Source: Burkholderiales bacterium
GTDB taxonomy: Bacteria > Pseudomonadota > Gammaproteobacteria > Burkholderiales > Burkholderiaceae_C
DNA length: 64,000 nucleotides
Direction of reading: 5' to 3'
Assembly: GCA_017302505.1 (NCBI GenBank)
Contig: JAFLDH010000003.1
Coordinates: forward strand, 1-64,000
Part shown: piece by piece, positions 7,816 through 18,131 of the stretch
Numbering within the stretch: position 1 is the stretch's first letter
Layout: each line of letters begins with the position of its first letter
The notes under the pieces: generated by a model
What the model was told of the DNA's origin: nothing
Databases searched by the model: none
The model's input: the letters and a program-made list of their open reading frames with translations, nothing else
Translations under genes and position numbers: made by a program

Positions 7816-9087
7816 ATGGACGCAGCAAAGTACTTCATCCGGGGCGTCACGCTGCTGGCGACCGACCCGGGCCTGCAGGAGGCGTTGTCGAGGGTGTACG
7901 AGAGCTCGGAGCGTCCGCGCTGCATGTGCGTTCGCGGTGGGGTGGAGATGTACATCGCCAAGCATGGCGAGTACGTCGTCAAGCGCATGCCGGGCACCGG
8001 GGACATGCACCATCCGACCTGCCAGTCCTTCGAGCCGGAACCGGGTCTCTCGGGCCTGGGCGAGCTCGTCGGCGAGGCCATCGTCGAGCACAACCCCGAT
8101 CACGTGGAGATCCGGACCGACTTCCCATTCTCCAGGGTCTCTGGCAAGGCAATGCCGCGAGGGGAGGCGAACGGCGAGCCGCCCGCCGTGAATGCACCGC
8201 GCAAGCGGATGAGCCTGCGAGCGGTGCTGCACTTCCTCTACCACCGCGCCGGGCTCAACCGCTGGTATCCGGCGATGGAGGGAAGGCGCTCGCAGGGCGT
8301 GATCAAGAAGTACCTCGAGCTTGCGGCCGCCGGCTTGACGCTCAAGGGCGAGACGTTGGACAAGCGCCTGTACGTGCCCGAGCCGTTCCGGGTCGCCGAC
8401 AAGGAAGAGATCGGCGAGCGGCGACGGCGCAAGCTGGCCATGCTGCTCTCGCCGGGCGACGACGTGGCCTACAAGATGGCGATCGTCATCGGGCAGTTCA
8501 ACGGCGCCGAGCAAAGCGCCTACGGGCGCAGGCTGATGGTCAAGCACATGCCGGACGTGCCGCTGTACATGGAGAACAAAGCCTGGGAGCGCGCCGAGCG
8601 CGCCTATGCGGCCACCCTGCAGGCCCGTGACGCCGATCTGGAGCGCAAGCCGATGGTCGTGATGGCCGCGCTGATCTACGCCAAGCGTGAGCACCTCTAC
8701 CAGGTGGACTCGCTGTCGATGACCCTGGTCTCGGATCAGTGGATACCGCTCGACGGCCTCCATGAGCTGCCGCTGGTCGAGGAACTGCAGCGGCAGGGCC
8801 GTGCCTTCTTGAAGCCGCTGCGCTTCGACGCCAAGAGCGGCGCCTGTTTCCCGAACGCACTGCTGCTCGATACCGAGGGCGGGCCATTCCCGCTGCATGT
8901 GGTGAGTGCCTTCCTTGACCCGAAGGAACAGAGCGCCAAGGAGAAGGCGGTTCAGGCCGCGGGTGACGACGCGTGGGTGTGGCGCACCGACCAGGCCTTG
9001 CCTGCGCTGCCGCCGCGTGCGGGTTCCAGGACAGCCCTTGCAGGGTCTGACGCGGCGCGAGGGCAGCGCGTCTCTGAAGTCGGATAG
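7816..9087 (+). CDS. DUF1173 family protein
   Basis: This 423-aa protein is recognised as DUF1173 from the N-terminal pattern RCMCVRGGVEMYIAKHGEYVVKRMPGTG followed by HHPTCQSFEP. Two Cys and two His there could bind metal. The start ATG at 7816 has AGGAGG 5 nt upstream. DUF1173 genes are typical of conjugative plasmids and integrative elements of Proteobacteria; no biochemical function is established to my knowledge. It is followed by a DinG-like helicase gene 165 nt downstream, and the same order continues to SbcD and SbcC, which suggests a DNA-processing role. Confidence 0.75.
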   Translation: MDAAKYFIRGVTLLATDPGLQEALSRVYESSERPRCMCVRGGVEMYIAKHGEYVVKRMPGTGDMHHPTCQSFEPEPGLSGLGELVGEAIVEHNPDHVEIRTDFPFSRVSGKAMPRGEANGEPPAVNAPRKRMSLRAVLHFLYHRAGLNRWYPAMEGRRSQGVIKKYLELAAAGLTLKGETLDKRLYVPEPFRVADKEEIGERRRRKLAMLLSPGDDVAYKMAIVIGQFNGAEQSAYGRRLMVKHMPDVPLYMENKAWERAERAYAATLQARDADLERKPMVVMAALIYAKREHLYQVDSLSMTLVSDQWIPLDGLHELPLVEELQRQGRAFLKPLRFDAKSGACFPNALLLDTEGGPFPLHVVSAFLDPKEQSAKEKAVQAAGDDAWVWRTDQALPALPPRAGSRTALAGSDAARGQRVSEVG

Positions 9088-9252
9088 CAATGGTGAGCCG
9101 CGGGGCTCGAGCGCCCGCGGCAAAGGCTCCCGACGAGGCCCTGAGCGGGGGCAACGCGAGGTCCCTTGGGTCAGCCGCGACTCGCGATCGGCTGGCGCTG
9201 GGCCAATGCGAGCGGCCCTTGAGCTCAGACGCATGACCCGTAGGCTGGCCGC

Positions 9253-11418
9253 ATGGTCCGCGAGGAAGAGAAGCACCTGATTCGCCAGTGCGTCGACGCG
9301 CTGCGAGAGGGCATTCCGGGCTTCAAGTCGCGAAGGCCGCAGATGGAGATGATCGCGGCGGTGGCCAACACGCTGTCGCGGTGCCGCGCAGAAGACGAAC
9401 AGGCGGGCAACGGCGACCACCTCGCGATCGTCGAAGCCGGTACCGGCACGGGCAAGTCGTTCGGTGCCCTCGTGCCAGCGCTCGTGATGGCGAAGTCCAG
9501 GCAAAAGCGGCTTGTCGTGAGCAGTTCGACGGTGGCGCTGCAACACCAGTATGCGGAGAAGGACGCGCCCAGCCTGCAGCGCTTGGTGCCGATCCCCTTC
9601 ACCTTCGCCGTTGCGAAGGGCCGACGCCGCTACGCCTGCACGGCCAAGCTGCAGGCGGAGGGCAAGCTGGCGGGGCAGGGTGGCCTCGACCTTGCGGGCG
9701 AGCGCGGCCCCGGCGGTGCCGAAGACGCACCCCGGCGGGTGGCAGTGATGAGGGAGTTGCTGGCTTCCTTCGACGCGGGTCGATGGAGCGGGGATCGGGA
9801 CGAACTGCCGTTGCCCGTGGTCGACGAGGTGTGGGATCGCGTCACCACGGATCGGCAGGGCTGCGCAGGTTCCAAGTGCCCGGAGTTCGCACGCTGCCCG
9901 TTCCAAGCCGCGCGGCAGCGGGTCAAGGAGGCGGACCTCGTGATCGCCAACCATGACCTCGTGCTGTCGGCCATCGACATGGATGGGGCCAGCGTCCTCC
10001 CGCCGCCCCAGGAGACCATCTACGTGTTCGACGAGGCTCATAGCCTCGCCGCCAAGGCCGTGGAGCACTTCTCGGCCAGGCATGCGCTGCGCGGTGCGAT
10101 CGACTGGCTGGAAGGGGCGTGCAACGCGGTGCGCGATGCGGTTCTCGGACTGCGGCTCGACGAGCAACTGATCCGCGTCAGCCGGGCCAGTGCCGAACGC
10201 ATCGAGCGGGCGTTGCGCGATCTGCACCACCGGATCCACGGCACCAACGGCTTCGAGGAGAAGCGCGCCCGCCGGTTCAAGTCCGGGCCATTGCCGGACT
10301 GGTGCGAGACGGCTGGTGGGCAGGTCCTGGCCGCCGGCGAGGAGTTCCAGAAGACCTTCGCTTCGCTCAGGGAGCATGTCCTCGAGAAGGCGCCGAGTGT
10401 GGGCACGCTGGCCACGCAGGTCCTGTCCGTGCTGGGCTTCTACGTGGTGAGGCTGGACAACCTGGTGGACACCTGGCACCTGACGCTGGCCGAACAGCCG
10501 GAGGATGCGCCGCCGATCGCGCGCTGGATCGAGCGGCATGACGAAGGAGGTCGTCCTGACGACTATCTGGTCTGCGCGTCGCCGATCAGCGGCGGCGACA
10601 AGCTTCGCAAGCTGCTGTGGAATCGCGCAAGTGGTGCCGTGGTGATGTCCGCCACCCTGACGTCCTGCGGCACCTTCGACCTGTTCCTGCGCCAGTCCGG
10701 CCTCGGCTTCTTCGACAGCCCGGCCTTCCTGCGTGTCGAGTCGCCGTTTGACTTCCGCAAGAACGCGCAGCTCGTGGTGCCGGCGATGCGCACGGAGCCA
10801 ACGGCCGCAGAGCAGCACACGCGGGAGGTCAGCGACCGGCTGCCGGCGCTCGTGGAGACCCTCGGCACGCTGGTGCTCTTCACATCGGCACGACAGATGC
10901 GCGAGGTCTACGCCCAGTTGCCCGAGGAGCTGAGGCGGGTCACCTTGGTGCAGGGGTCGATGCCCAAGGGCGAGATGCTTGCGCGGCACCGCGCAGCCGT
11001 CGACCGCGCCGATCGGTCCGTGCTGTTCGGCCTGAGCACCTTCGCCGAAGGCGTTGACCTGCCAGGGGAGTACTGCACGCACGTCGTGATCGCCAAGCTC
11101 CCGTTCTCGGTGCCGGACTCGCCGCTCGAAGAGGCGCGGCGTGAGTGGGTCGAGTCGCGGGGTGGGTCGCCCTTCATCGAGATCACGGTGCCGGAGGCCG
11201 CGGTGCGGCTGAAGCAGGGCCTGGGGCGGCTGCTTCGCACGATCCATGACCGAGGACGCGTGACGATCCTGGACAGGCGGATCGTGACCAAGCGCTGGGG
11301 TGGGCTCCTCATGCGCGGCATGCCCGACTTCGAGGTCGTGATCGAGCGTGGTCGCGCAACCCGCCCAGCGGCGGCCCGTACCGAGGACTTGAAAGAGCCG
11401 AGTCCGGCGGGACCATGA
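9253..11418 (+). CDS. DinG/XPD-type ATP-dependent DNA helicase
   Basis: This 721-aa superfamily 2 helicase has Walker A GTGTGKS at 63-69, DEAH at 260-263, and an Fe-S cluster-like cysteine set between them (C129, then C204, C209, C215). This is the DinG/XPD/YoaA layout for 5'-to-3' helicases that unwind forks and R-loops. The C-terminal helicase motifs are present (LFTSARQMREVYAQL, FGLSTFAEGVDLPGE, then QGLGRLLRTIHDRG). The ribosome site ahead of ATG 9253 is weak. A CRISPR-type CasDinG is unlikely: there are no cas neighbours. It sits in the DUF1173-SbcCD cluster, so it probably serves the mobile element's DNA metabolism. Confidence 0.85.
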   Translation: MVREEEKHLIRQCVDALREGIPGFKSRRPQMEMIAAVANTLSRCRAEDEQAGNGDHLAIVEAGTGTGKSFGALVPALVMAKSRQKRLVVSSSTVALQHQYAEKDAPSLQRLVPIPFTFAVAKGRRRYACTAKLQAEGKLAGQGGLDLAGERGPGGAEDAPRRVAVMRELLASFDAGRWSGDRDELPLPVVDEVWDRVTTDRQGCAGSKCPEFARCPFQAARQRVKEADLVIANHDLVLSAIDMDGASVLPPPQETIYVFDEAHSLAAKAVEHFSARHALRGAIDWLEGACNAVRDAVLGLRLDEQLIRVSRASAERIERALRDLHHRIHGTNGFEEKRARRFKSGPLPDWCETAGGQVLAAGEEFQKTFASLREHVLEKAPSVGTLATQVLSVLGFYVVRLDNLVDTWHLTLAEQPEDAPPIARWIERHDEGGRPDDYLVCASPISGGDKLRKLLWNRASGAVVMSATLTSCGTFDLFLRQSGLGFFDSPAFLRVESPFDFRKNAQLVVPAMRTEPTAAEQHTREVSDRLPALVETLGTLVLFTSARQMREVYAQLPEELRRVTLVQGSMPKGEMLARHRAAVDRADRSVLFGLSTFAEGVDLPGEYCTHVVIAKLPFSVPDSPLEEARREWVESRGGSPFIEITVPEAAVRLKQGLGRLLRTIHDRGRVTILDRRIVTKRWGGLLMRGMPDFEVVIERGRATRPAAARTEDLKEPSPAGP

Positions 11419-11453
11419 ATCTCCACATTCACCAACTTGCGAAGGAGAGATGA

Positions 11454-12914
11454 ATGGTCGCAATGGCACAGAGCAAGGCGAACGGGCAGGGCGGTGGCCT
11501 GGTCCCGGCCGCGGGCGGCGCGGTGGCGATCCCCACGCTGCTGGGCCGCTCGGCGCAGCGCATCCCGGTGGGCGGTCGCATCCGGGCCGGCATCAAGGTG
11601 CTGACCCGGCGAGCGGCCGAGTCCGGCCAGGCGCGCGAGATCTACGACGCCGGCGTGGCGCAGGGCAAGGGGTTCGACGCGATCGAACGGGAACTCGCCG
11701 CGGCGCTGCCCGACCTCAAGAACCCGCTCACGCCGAAGAACGTCCCTTACTTCACCGTCCGAGGCGAGGACTTCCCGAACCCCGAACTCGCGCGGCAGAT
11801 CATGGACCTGTATGCCGAGGACCGCGGCGACGGTGTCCAGCGTCTGTATCGCTTCCCGGTGGTGTTCCCGGCCGATGCCTGGCAGAACGTCATGCCGCAT
11901 GAGCTGGTGACCTGGACGTCCAGCGAGCGGCGCTTCTGGTCCGAGTACTCCGAGGACGGGCAGACGCGGTACTGCAAGACCTACGAGCAGCCGCCGGCGC
12001 CAGGCGCGGGCCGCCGCGTCGTGCGCATCTTCGGCGGGCGCAAGGTGACGCTGCGCGCCGAGAACAACGGGCTGTGCGATCCCGAGAGCTGCGCCGAGTA
12101 CCAGGGCAAGAAGTGCAACCTGTCGGGCCGGTTCATCTTTTTCGTCCCCGGCATCAAGTCGATCAGCGCCTTCGAGCTGCCGACGAACAGCTTCTACGCC
12201 ATGCAGGCGGCCATCGAGAAGTTCCAGACGATCGGCTTCATGCGCGGCGGCCGCATCTCTGGTTTCCTCGACGGCCAGCGCACGCCGTTCTACATCAGCA
12301 AGCGCCTGGTGGAGGTCTCGCGGATCGACGAGGAAGGCCGTCCAACCCGCGTGGCCCAGTGGCTGATTGAACTCGAGGCGCCGGTGGATCCGACCGCACT
12401 GCTGCGGCACGACGAGGACCTCGACGCGCTCGAGCTTCGCGCTGCGGATGCGGCCAACGTCCTCCAGGGCCATGGTGGCGGGACGAGCACCGTCCAGGTG
12501 GTCAGTGAAGACGGCGTGATCGAGGTCCCTAGCCCATCCCCCGTGGTCGAGCAAGCCGCGGAGCGCGGCCAGCGCTCTACCGGCGCGTCAACCGAGAGCA
12601 GGCCGGCGGCGCCGGCGCGGGCCGAGCCTGCGCGCTCCGCCCAGCCGAAGCGCGGCGAGGCGCCGCCGGCTGGCAGGTCGGCAGCGGCGGACGCCGGTGT
12701 CGAGGCCAAGGAGGTGGCGTGGCTGTTCGATGCCGCCGCGGCGCTTGGTGTCGATGCGGAGAGCTACGAGCGCTACGCCACCAAGCGCTGGGGCCAAGGC
12801 TGGAAGAAGGCCGCCGGTGGCCGCAAGCGTGCACTGGAGGACCTCACACCCTTCCAGGACGACGGCGCCGGCTTCGTCGAGAAGGTGAAGGGCGAGCTCG
12901 AGGTCTGGGCCTGA
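11454..12914 (+). CDS. Gp3-like/recombination-directionality-factor-like protein
   Basis: This is a 486-aa protein whose first 330 residues resemble the Gp3-like (RDF) family: IPVGGRIRAGIKVLTRRAAE near the start, a region with four Cys (YCKTYEQ, GLCDPESCAEYQGKKCNLSG) that may bind zinc, then FVPGIKSISAFELPTNSFYAM. Homologues are often annotated vaguely as hydrolase or metal-binding protein. Residues about 350-420 are low-complexity Ala/Pro/Ser, and a short helical domain ends the protein. GGAGAG precedes ATG 11454. In phages this family reverses serine-integrase direction, but no serine integrase is visible here, so the role could be different. The family call is moderate. Confidence 0.5.
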   Translation: MVAMAQSKANGQGGGLVPAAGGAVAIPTLLGRSAQRIPVGGRIRAGIKVLTRRAAESGQAREIYDAGVAQGKGFDAIERELAAALPDLKNPLTPKNVPYFTVRGEDFPNPELARQIMDLYAEDRGDGVQRLYRFPVVFPADAWQNVMPHELVTWTSSERRFWSEYSEDGQTRYCKTYEQPPAPGAGRRVVRIFGGRKVTLRAENNGLCDPESCAEYQGKKCNLSGRFIFFVPGIKSISAFELPTNSFYAMQAAIEKFQTIGFMRGGRISGFLDGQRTPFYISKRLVEVSRIDEEGRPTRVAQWLIELEAPVDPTALLRHDEDLDALELRAADAANVLQGHGGGTSTVQVVSEDGVIEVPSPSPVVEQAAERGQRSTGASTESRPAAPARAEPARSAQPKRGEAPPAGRSAAADAGVEAKEVAWLFDAAAALGVDAESYERYATKRWGQGWKKAAGGRKRALEDLTPFQDDGAGFVEKVKGELEVWA

Positions 12915-13040
12915 GTGCGGTCGGCGCCGTGCAAGGCGGCGCCACCGCTGGACCCGCCAGCGCTTGAAGCCTGGCGCCGCGGGCCGATGCTGGCGGCGGG
13001 TGCTCAGGACGCTCACGCACAACCGACGGAAGGAACTCTC

Positions 13041-14366
13041 ATGATCAAGGTGGCGCAGTTTTCGGACCTGCATTTCAGCGGGAAGAACCTCGACGAGGCG
13101 GGCCGATGCTTCGGCTTCGCGGTGGACCAGGCGATCAGGCGCGGCGTTGATGCGGCCGTGATCTCGGGCGACTCGACGGACCACGCGCTCGACGTGCACA
13201 GCCCGGCGGTCGAGCGCCTCGCGCGCGAGGTCCGGCGGCTCGCCGACCACTGCCCAGTGCTGATGCTGCAGGGGACGTTCTCTCACGAGCCTCCCGGCAC
13301 CCTGGCCATCTTTCCGCTGCTCGGCGGCCGGCACCCGGTGTTCGTGGCGGATCGCCTCGGCCAGGTCGCGCTGATGGAGGATGGCCGCTGGGTGCCCTCG
13401 CAGGCCTGGCGCTTCGATGCAGTCCCCGCCGGAGCGCGGGCCATCTTCACCTGCGTCCCGACGGTCAACAAGGCGGTCGTGGCAGCGACGGTCGGCGCGA
13501 CCGAGGCTGCGGAAGCGGTCGGTCAGGAACTGGCCGCGCTGCTGGCCGGGTACGGGTCGATCAACCGAACCGCGCGGGCAGCGCAAGTGCCGACGATCGG
13601 CGTTGCGCATGGCACGGTCACCGGCTGCGTGACGGAGCACGGCGTGCCAATGGCGGGCTTCGACCACGAGTTCACCACCACGAGCCTGTTCTCCGCAGGT
13701 ACCCAGGCCTTCATGCTCGGGCACATCCACAAGCACCAGTGCTGGGACGACGGCGGGCGACTGATCGCCTATGCGGGCTCGATCGGCCGCTTCCACCACG
13801 GGGAGATCGATGCCAAGGGCTTTCTGCTGTGGGAGGTCGAGGCGGCGGCGGCCCGATTCCAGTTGGTCGAGACGCCAGCGCGGCGCACCGTGGACCTGGT
13901 GTTCGAGGGGGTGCCGGATGCCGAGCAGATCGCCGCGGCGGTTCGTGACGTGAACGTAGCCGGCGCCTACGTTCGGGTGCGGTGGCAGGTGGGTGAAGAG
14001 GAACGAGGCAGCGTGGACCGCGAGGCCATCAAGCGGGCCCTGGGCGACGCCGCCGACGTCCAGCTCGAAGGGCGGGTCGTTCCCGTCGTGCGCAGCAGGG
14101 CGGCAGGGATCTCGCGCGCGTCGTCACTGCAGGAGAAGGTGAGGGTGTGGGCACGCGCCACCGGCAGCATGGACGGTCCGCTCATCGAGCGCCTCGAGGC
14201 CCTGGCCCACCGCGAACCCGCTCAGATCGCGAATGCGATCCTGGCCGGCGACGAGGAACCCGGTCCGACTACCGAGCCGGCCCCCGACGAGACGGCGCCG
14301 CCGCCGTCCGGAGACGGGCGTGTGGCGGAAGCCCTGCGCGAAGCCGAGGCGATGGAGCTGTTCTGA
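13041..14366 (+). CDS. sbcD: SbcD/Mre11-like nuclease subunit
   Basis: This 441-aa calcineurin-like phosphoesterase has the metal motifs in order: FSDLH (residues 7-11), ISGDSTDH (about 44-51), a GTFSHE segment replacing the classical GNHD, and LGHIHKHQ. GGAAGGA lies ahead of ATG 13041. It would pair with the downstream SbcC-like ATPase to cut hairpins and blocked DNA ends. The C-terminal 70 residues are Glu/Pro-rich. The gene is intact, but its natural partner begins at 14450 and is cut after 71 codons by an inserted island. The nearest complete partner is the island's own SbcC at 18132. Confidence 0.8.
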   Translation: MIKVAQFSDLHFSGKNLDEAGRCFGFAVDQAIRRGVDAAVISGDSTDHALDVHSPAVERLAREVRRLADHCPVLMLQGTFSHEPPGTLAIFPLLGGRHPVFVADRLGQVALMEDGRWVPSQAWRFDAVPAGARAIFTCVPTVNKAVVAATVGATEAAEAVGQELAALLAGYGSINRTARAAQVPTIGVAHGTVTGCVTEHGVPMAGFDHEFTTTSLFSAGTQAFMLGHIHKHQCWDDGGRLIAYAGSIGRFHHGEIDAKGFLLWEVEAAAARFQLVETPARRTVDLVFEGVPDAEQIAAAVRDVNVAGAYVRVRWQVGEEERGSVDREAIKRALGDAADVQLEGRVVPVVRSRAAGISRASSLQEKVRVWARATGSMDGPLIERLEALAHREPAQIANAILAGDEEPGPTTEPAPDETAPPPSGDGRVAEALREAEAMELF

Positions 14367-14449
14367 AGCGGACAGGTCTTGAAGGAAGTGAAGACGGCCG
14401 GAGACTCGTTCGAAGCGGGTCGATGGGCGGCCGTGCATGGAGCAAGAAG

Positions 14450-14671
14450 ATGGACGATCAAGTGAAGCAAGCGGACGCGGTGTCCAGCGACGGCTACCAA
14501 CCGCTGTCGCTGACGCTCACTGGTTTCAAGGGGATCCGCAGCGGTCTCGGTCGGGACACGATCACGCTCGATCTCGAGGCGCTGGTCGGTGACGCGCAAC
14601 TGGTGGCCATTGCGGGCAGCAACGGGCGCGGGAAGACCACGGTGATGGACAACCTGCACCCCTTATGTTGA
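14450..14671 (+). pseudogene. sbcC: SbcC-like ATPase, 5' fragment (interrupted by island)
   Basis: The first 71 codons (14450-14662) encode the start of an SbcC-like ABC ATPase, including LTGFKGIRSGLGRDTITLDL and the Walker A GSNGRGKTT. After CACCCC at 14657-14662 the sequence becomes foreign and a stop follows at 14669-14671. The missing rest is found in the same frame at 26682-29159: joining 14662 to 26682 gives an uninterrupted reading with the expected family residues across the junction. ATG 14450 has no strong ribosome site; an earlier ATG at 14423 is possible. Confidence 0.85.
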
Positions 14672-14688
14672 ATTCGCTGCGTCAACAA
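14663..14688 (+). repeat. Island terminal inverted repeat, left
   Basis: This starts TTATGTTGAATTCGC and runs to GTCAACA. It matches the reverse complement of 26650-26675 with a few mismatches and one gap. The flanking target copy CACCCC is immediately outside. Confidence 0.75.
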
Positions 14689-14716
14689 TCGTCCAACACG
14701 CGGCGTTTCACTTGTT

Positions 14717-15124
14717 TCACTGCCTCTGCAGGGTGGTTATCAACGGGCACGACAACTTGCCCCGCATCGAGCAGCAGTCGCGGACGAGGACGGCCAGCGC
14801 CGACTCGATCCGGCGCAGGTCTTTCAGCTTCTTGCGCACATCGCCGAGCTTTGCTTCGGCGAGCTGTCTCGCCTCGTCACAGTGCGTGCCGTCGTCCAGT
14901 TTCAGCAAGCCCGCAACCTCGTCGAGGCTGAAGCCAAGGCGCTGTGCGGCCTTCACGAACCGCACCCGCGCCACGTCCTTCGCCTCATAGCGCCGAATGC
15001 GGCCGTAGGGCTTGTCCGGCTCGGGTAGCAGCGCGCGGCGCTGGTAGAAGCGCACGGTCTCCACGTTGACCCCGGCCGCCTTGGCGACGGCCCCGATCGT
15101 CAGTCCCTGCTGATCGCTGTCCAT
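14717..15124 (-). CDS. merR: Hg(II)-responsive regulator MerR
   Basis: This 135-aa MerR has an N-terminal winged helix-turn-helix ([21 protein letters not shown]), a linking helix, and the three mercury-binding cysteines at exactly the canonical positions C82, C117 and C126. The ATG at 15124 is chosen over an upstream extension because it gives the standard length. MerR binds the divergent promoter and, with Hg(II), untwists its long spacer to switch on merTPCA. It is divergent from merT and ends about 55 bp from the island border. The mercury-specific call rests on the Cys triad and on the operator. Confidence 0.93.
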   Translation of the reverse strand: MDSDQQGLTIGAVAKAAGVNVETVRFYQRRALLPEPDKPYGRIRRYEAKDVARVRFVKAAQRLGFSLDEVAGLLKLDDGTHCDEARQLAEAKLGDVRKKLKDLRRIESALAVLVRDCCSMRGKLSCPLITTLQRQ

Positions 15125-15129
15125 CCCGC

Positions 15130-15160
15130 TTGACTCCGTACATGAGTACGGAAATAAGCT
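15130..15160 (+). promoter_or_regulatory. mer promoter and MerR operator
   Basis: The -35 TTGACT is at 15130-15135 and the -10 TAAGCT at 15155-15160, separated by the abnormally long 19-bp spacer typical of MerR-controlled promoters. The spacer holds the dyad CCGTAC (15136-15141) and GTACGG (15146-15151). This is almost the Tn21/Tn501 mer operator sequence. Confidence 0.93.
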
Positions 15161-15196
15161 TACGCCATCGTGTCCCCGACACACCGAGGAAAGTGC

Positions 15197-15547
15197 ATGA
15201 CGGAATCGCAGACCGGGCGTGGTGCGCTCTTCGCCGGCGGACTGGCCGCGTTCCTCGCGTCAACCTGCTGCCTGGGCCCGCTCGTGCTGGTGGCCCTGGG
15301 CTTCAGCGGCGCGTGGATCGGCAACCTAACGGCGCTGGAGCCCTATCGCCCGTTCTTCATCGGCGCTGCGCTTGTCGCCATGTATTTCGCGTGGCGTCGC
15401 ATCTATCGACCGGTGCAGCAGTGCAAGCCGGGCGAGGTGTGCGCGATCCCCCAGGTGCGGTCCACCTACAAGGCCGTCTTCTGGTTCGTGGCCGTGCTGG
15501 TGCTGATCGCGCTGGCCTTCCCCTATGTCCTTCCGCTGTTCTACTGA
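15197..15547 (+). CDS. merT: Mercuric ion inner-membrane transporter MerT
   Basis: This 116-aa protein has three hydrophobic segments. It carries the vicinal cysteine pair C24-C25 in the first (STCCLGP) and the cytoplasmic-loop pair C76 and C82 (QCKPGEVC), all diagnostic of MerT. It takes Hg(II) from periplasmic MerP and passes it to MerA. ATG 15197 is preceded by GAGGAAA; an ATG-like start nine codons earlier would overlap the promoter transcript start and is not favoured. The next gene, merP, begins 13 nt after the stop. Confidence 0.95.
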   Translation: MTESQTGRGALFAGGLAAFLASTCCLGPLVLVALGFSGAWIGNLTALEPYRPFFIGAALVAMYFAWRRIYRPVQQCKPGEVCAIPQVRSTYKAVFWFVAVLVLIALAFPYVLPLFY

Positions 15548-15560
15548 CCAGGAGTGCTCC

Positions 15561-15839
15561 ATGAAGAAGCTGATCTTGATCGCGGCCCTCGCCATGTCCG
15601 GCGCGGCCGGTGTCCAGGCAGCGCCGCAGACCGTGACGCTGGACGTGCCGGGCATGACCTGCGCGGCGTGTCCGATCACGGTGAAGAAGGCGATCTCGAA
15701 GGTCGACGGCGTGAGCAAGGTCGACGTGAGCTACGAGAAGCGCCAGGCCATCGTGACCTTCGACGATGCCAAGGCCAACGTGCAGAAGCTGACCGCGGCG
15801 ACCGAGAACGCGGGCTATCCGTCCACCGTCAAGCGCTGA
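15561..15839 (+). CDS. merP: Periplasmic mercuric ion-binding protein MerP
   Basis: This 92-aa protein has a signal peptide (positively charged MKK, hydrophobic core, likely cleavage after Ala20) and one heavy-metal-associated domain with GMTCAACP (C34, C37). It scavenges Hg(II) in the periplasm and hands it to MerT or MerC. The ribosome site is the CAGGAG ahead of ATG 15561. The domain is complete and of usual length. Confidence 0.95.
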   Translation: MKKLILIAALAMSGAAGVQAAPQTVTLDVPGMTCAACPITVKKAISKVDGVSKVDVSYEKRQAIVTFDDAKANVQKLTAATENAGYPSTVKR

Positions 15840-15864
15840 AGCCGCAGCGATCGAGGAGGACAAT

Positions 15865-17995
<2,131 letters not shown>

Positions 17996-18131
17996 GCTCA
18001 GCGGGACTTGAACAAGGAACGTCGCGGAGCATCGCCACCTGCGGCAAAGCTCGTGAACGGTCGTCCCTGACAACCGTTGAAGGCGCCGTCGGCCATGAGA
18101 GCCTGATCGGAGATCAACTCCGAGGCATCCC

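Noticed and set aside
9253..11418. The DinG-like helicase as CasDinG of a type IV CRISPR system
   Set aside because: No other csf/cas gene and no repeat array is present. The neighbours are DUF1173, Gp3-like and SbcD genes.
7408..11469. A 1353-codon open frame on the minus strand
   Set aside because: It is a reverse-strand shadow of the DUF1173 and DinG-like genes in high-GC DNA. It has Arg/His/Pro-rich composition, no domain and no ribosome site.
11454..12914. The Gp3-like protein as proof of a phage serine-integrase system
   Set aside because: No serine integrase or phage structural gene is visible. Only the family resemblance remains.
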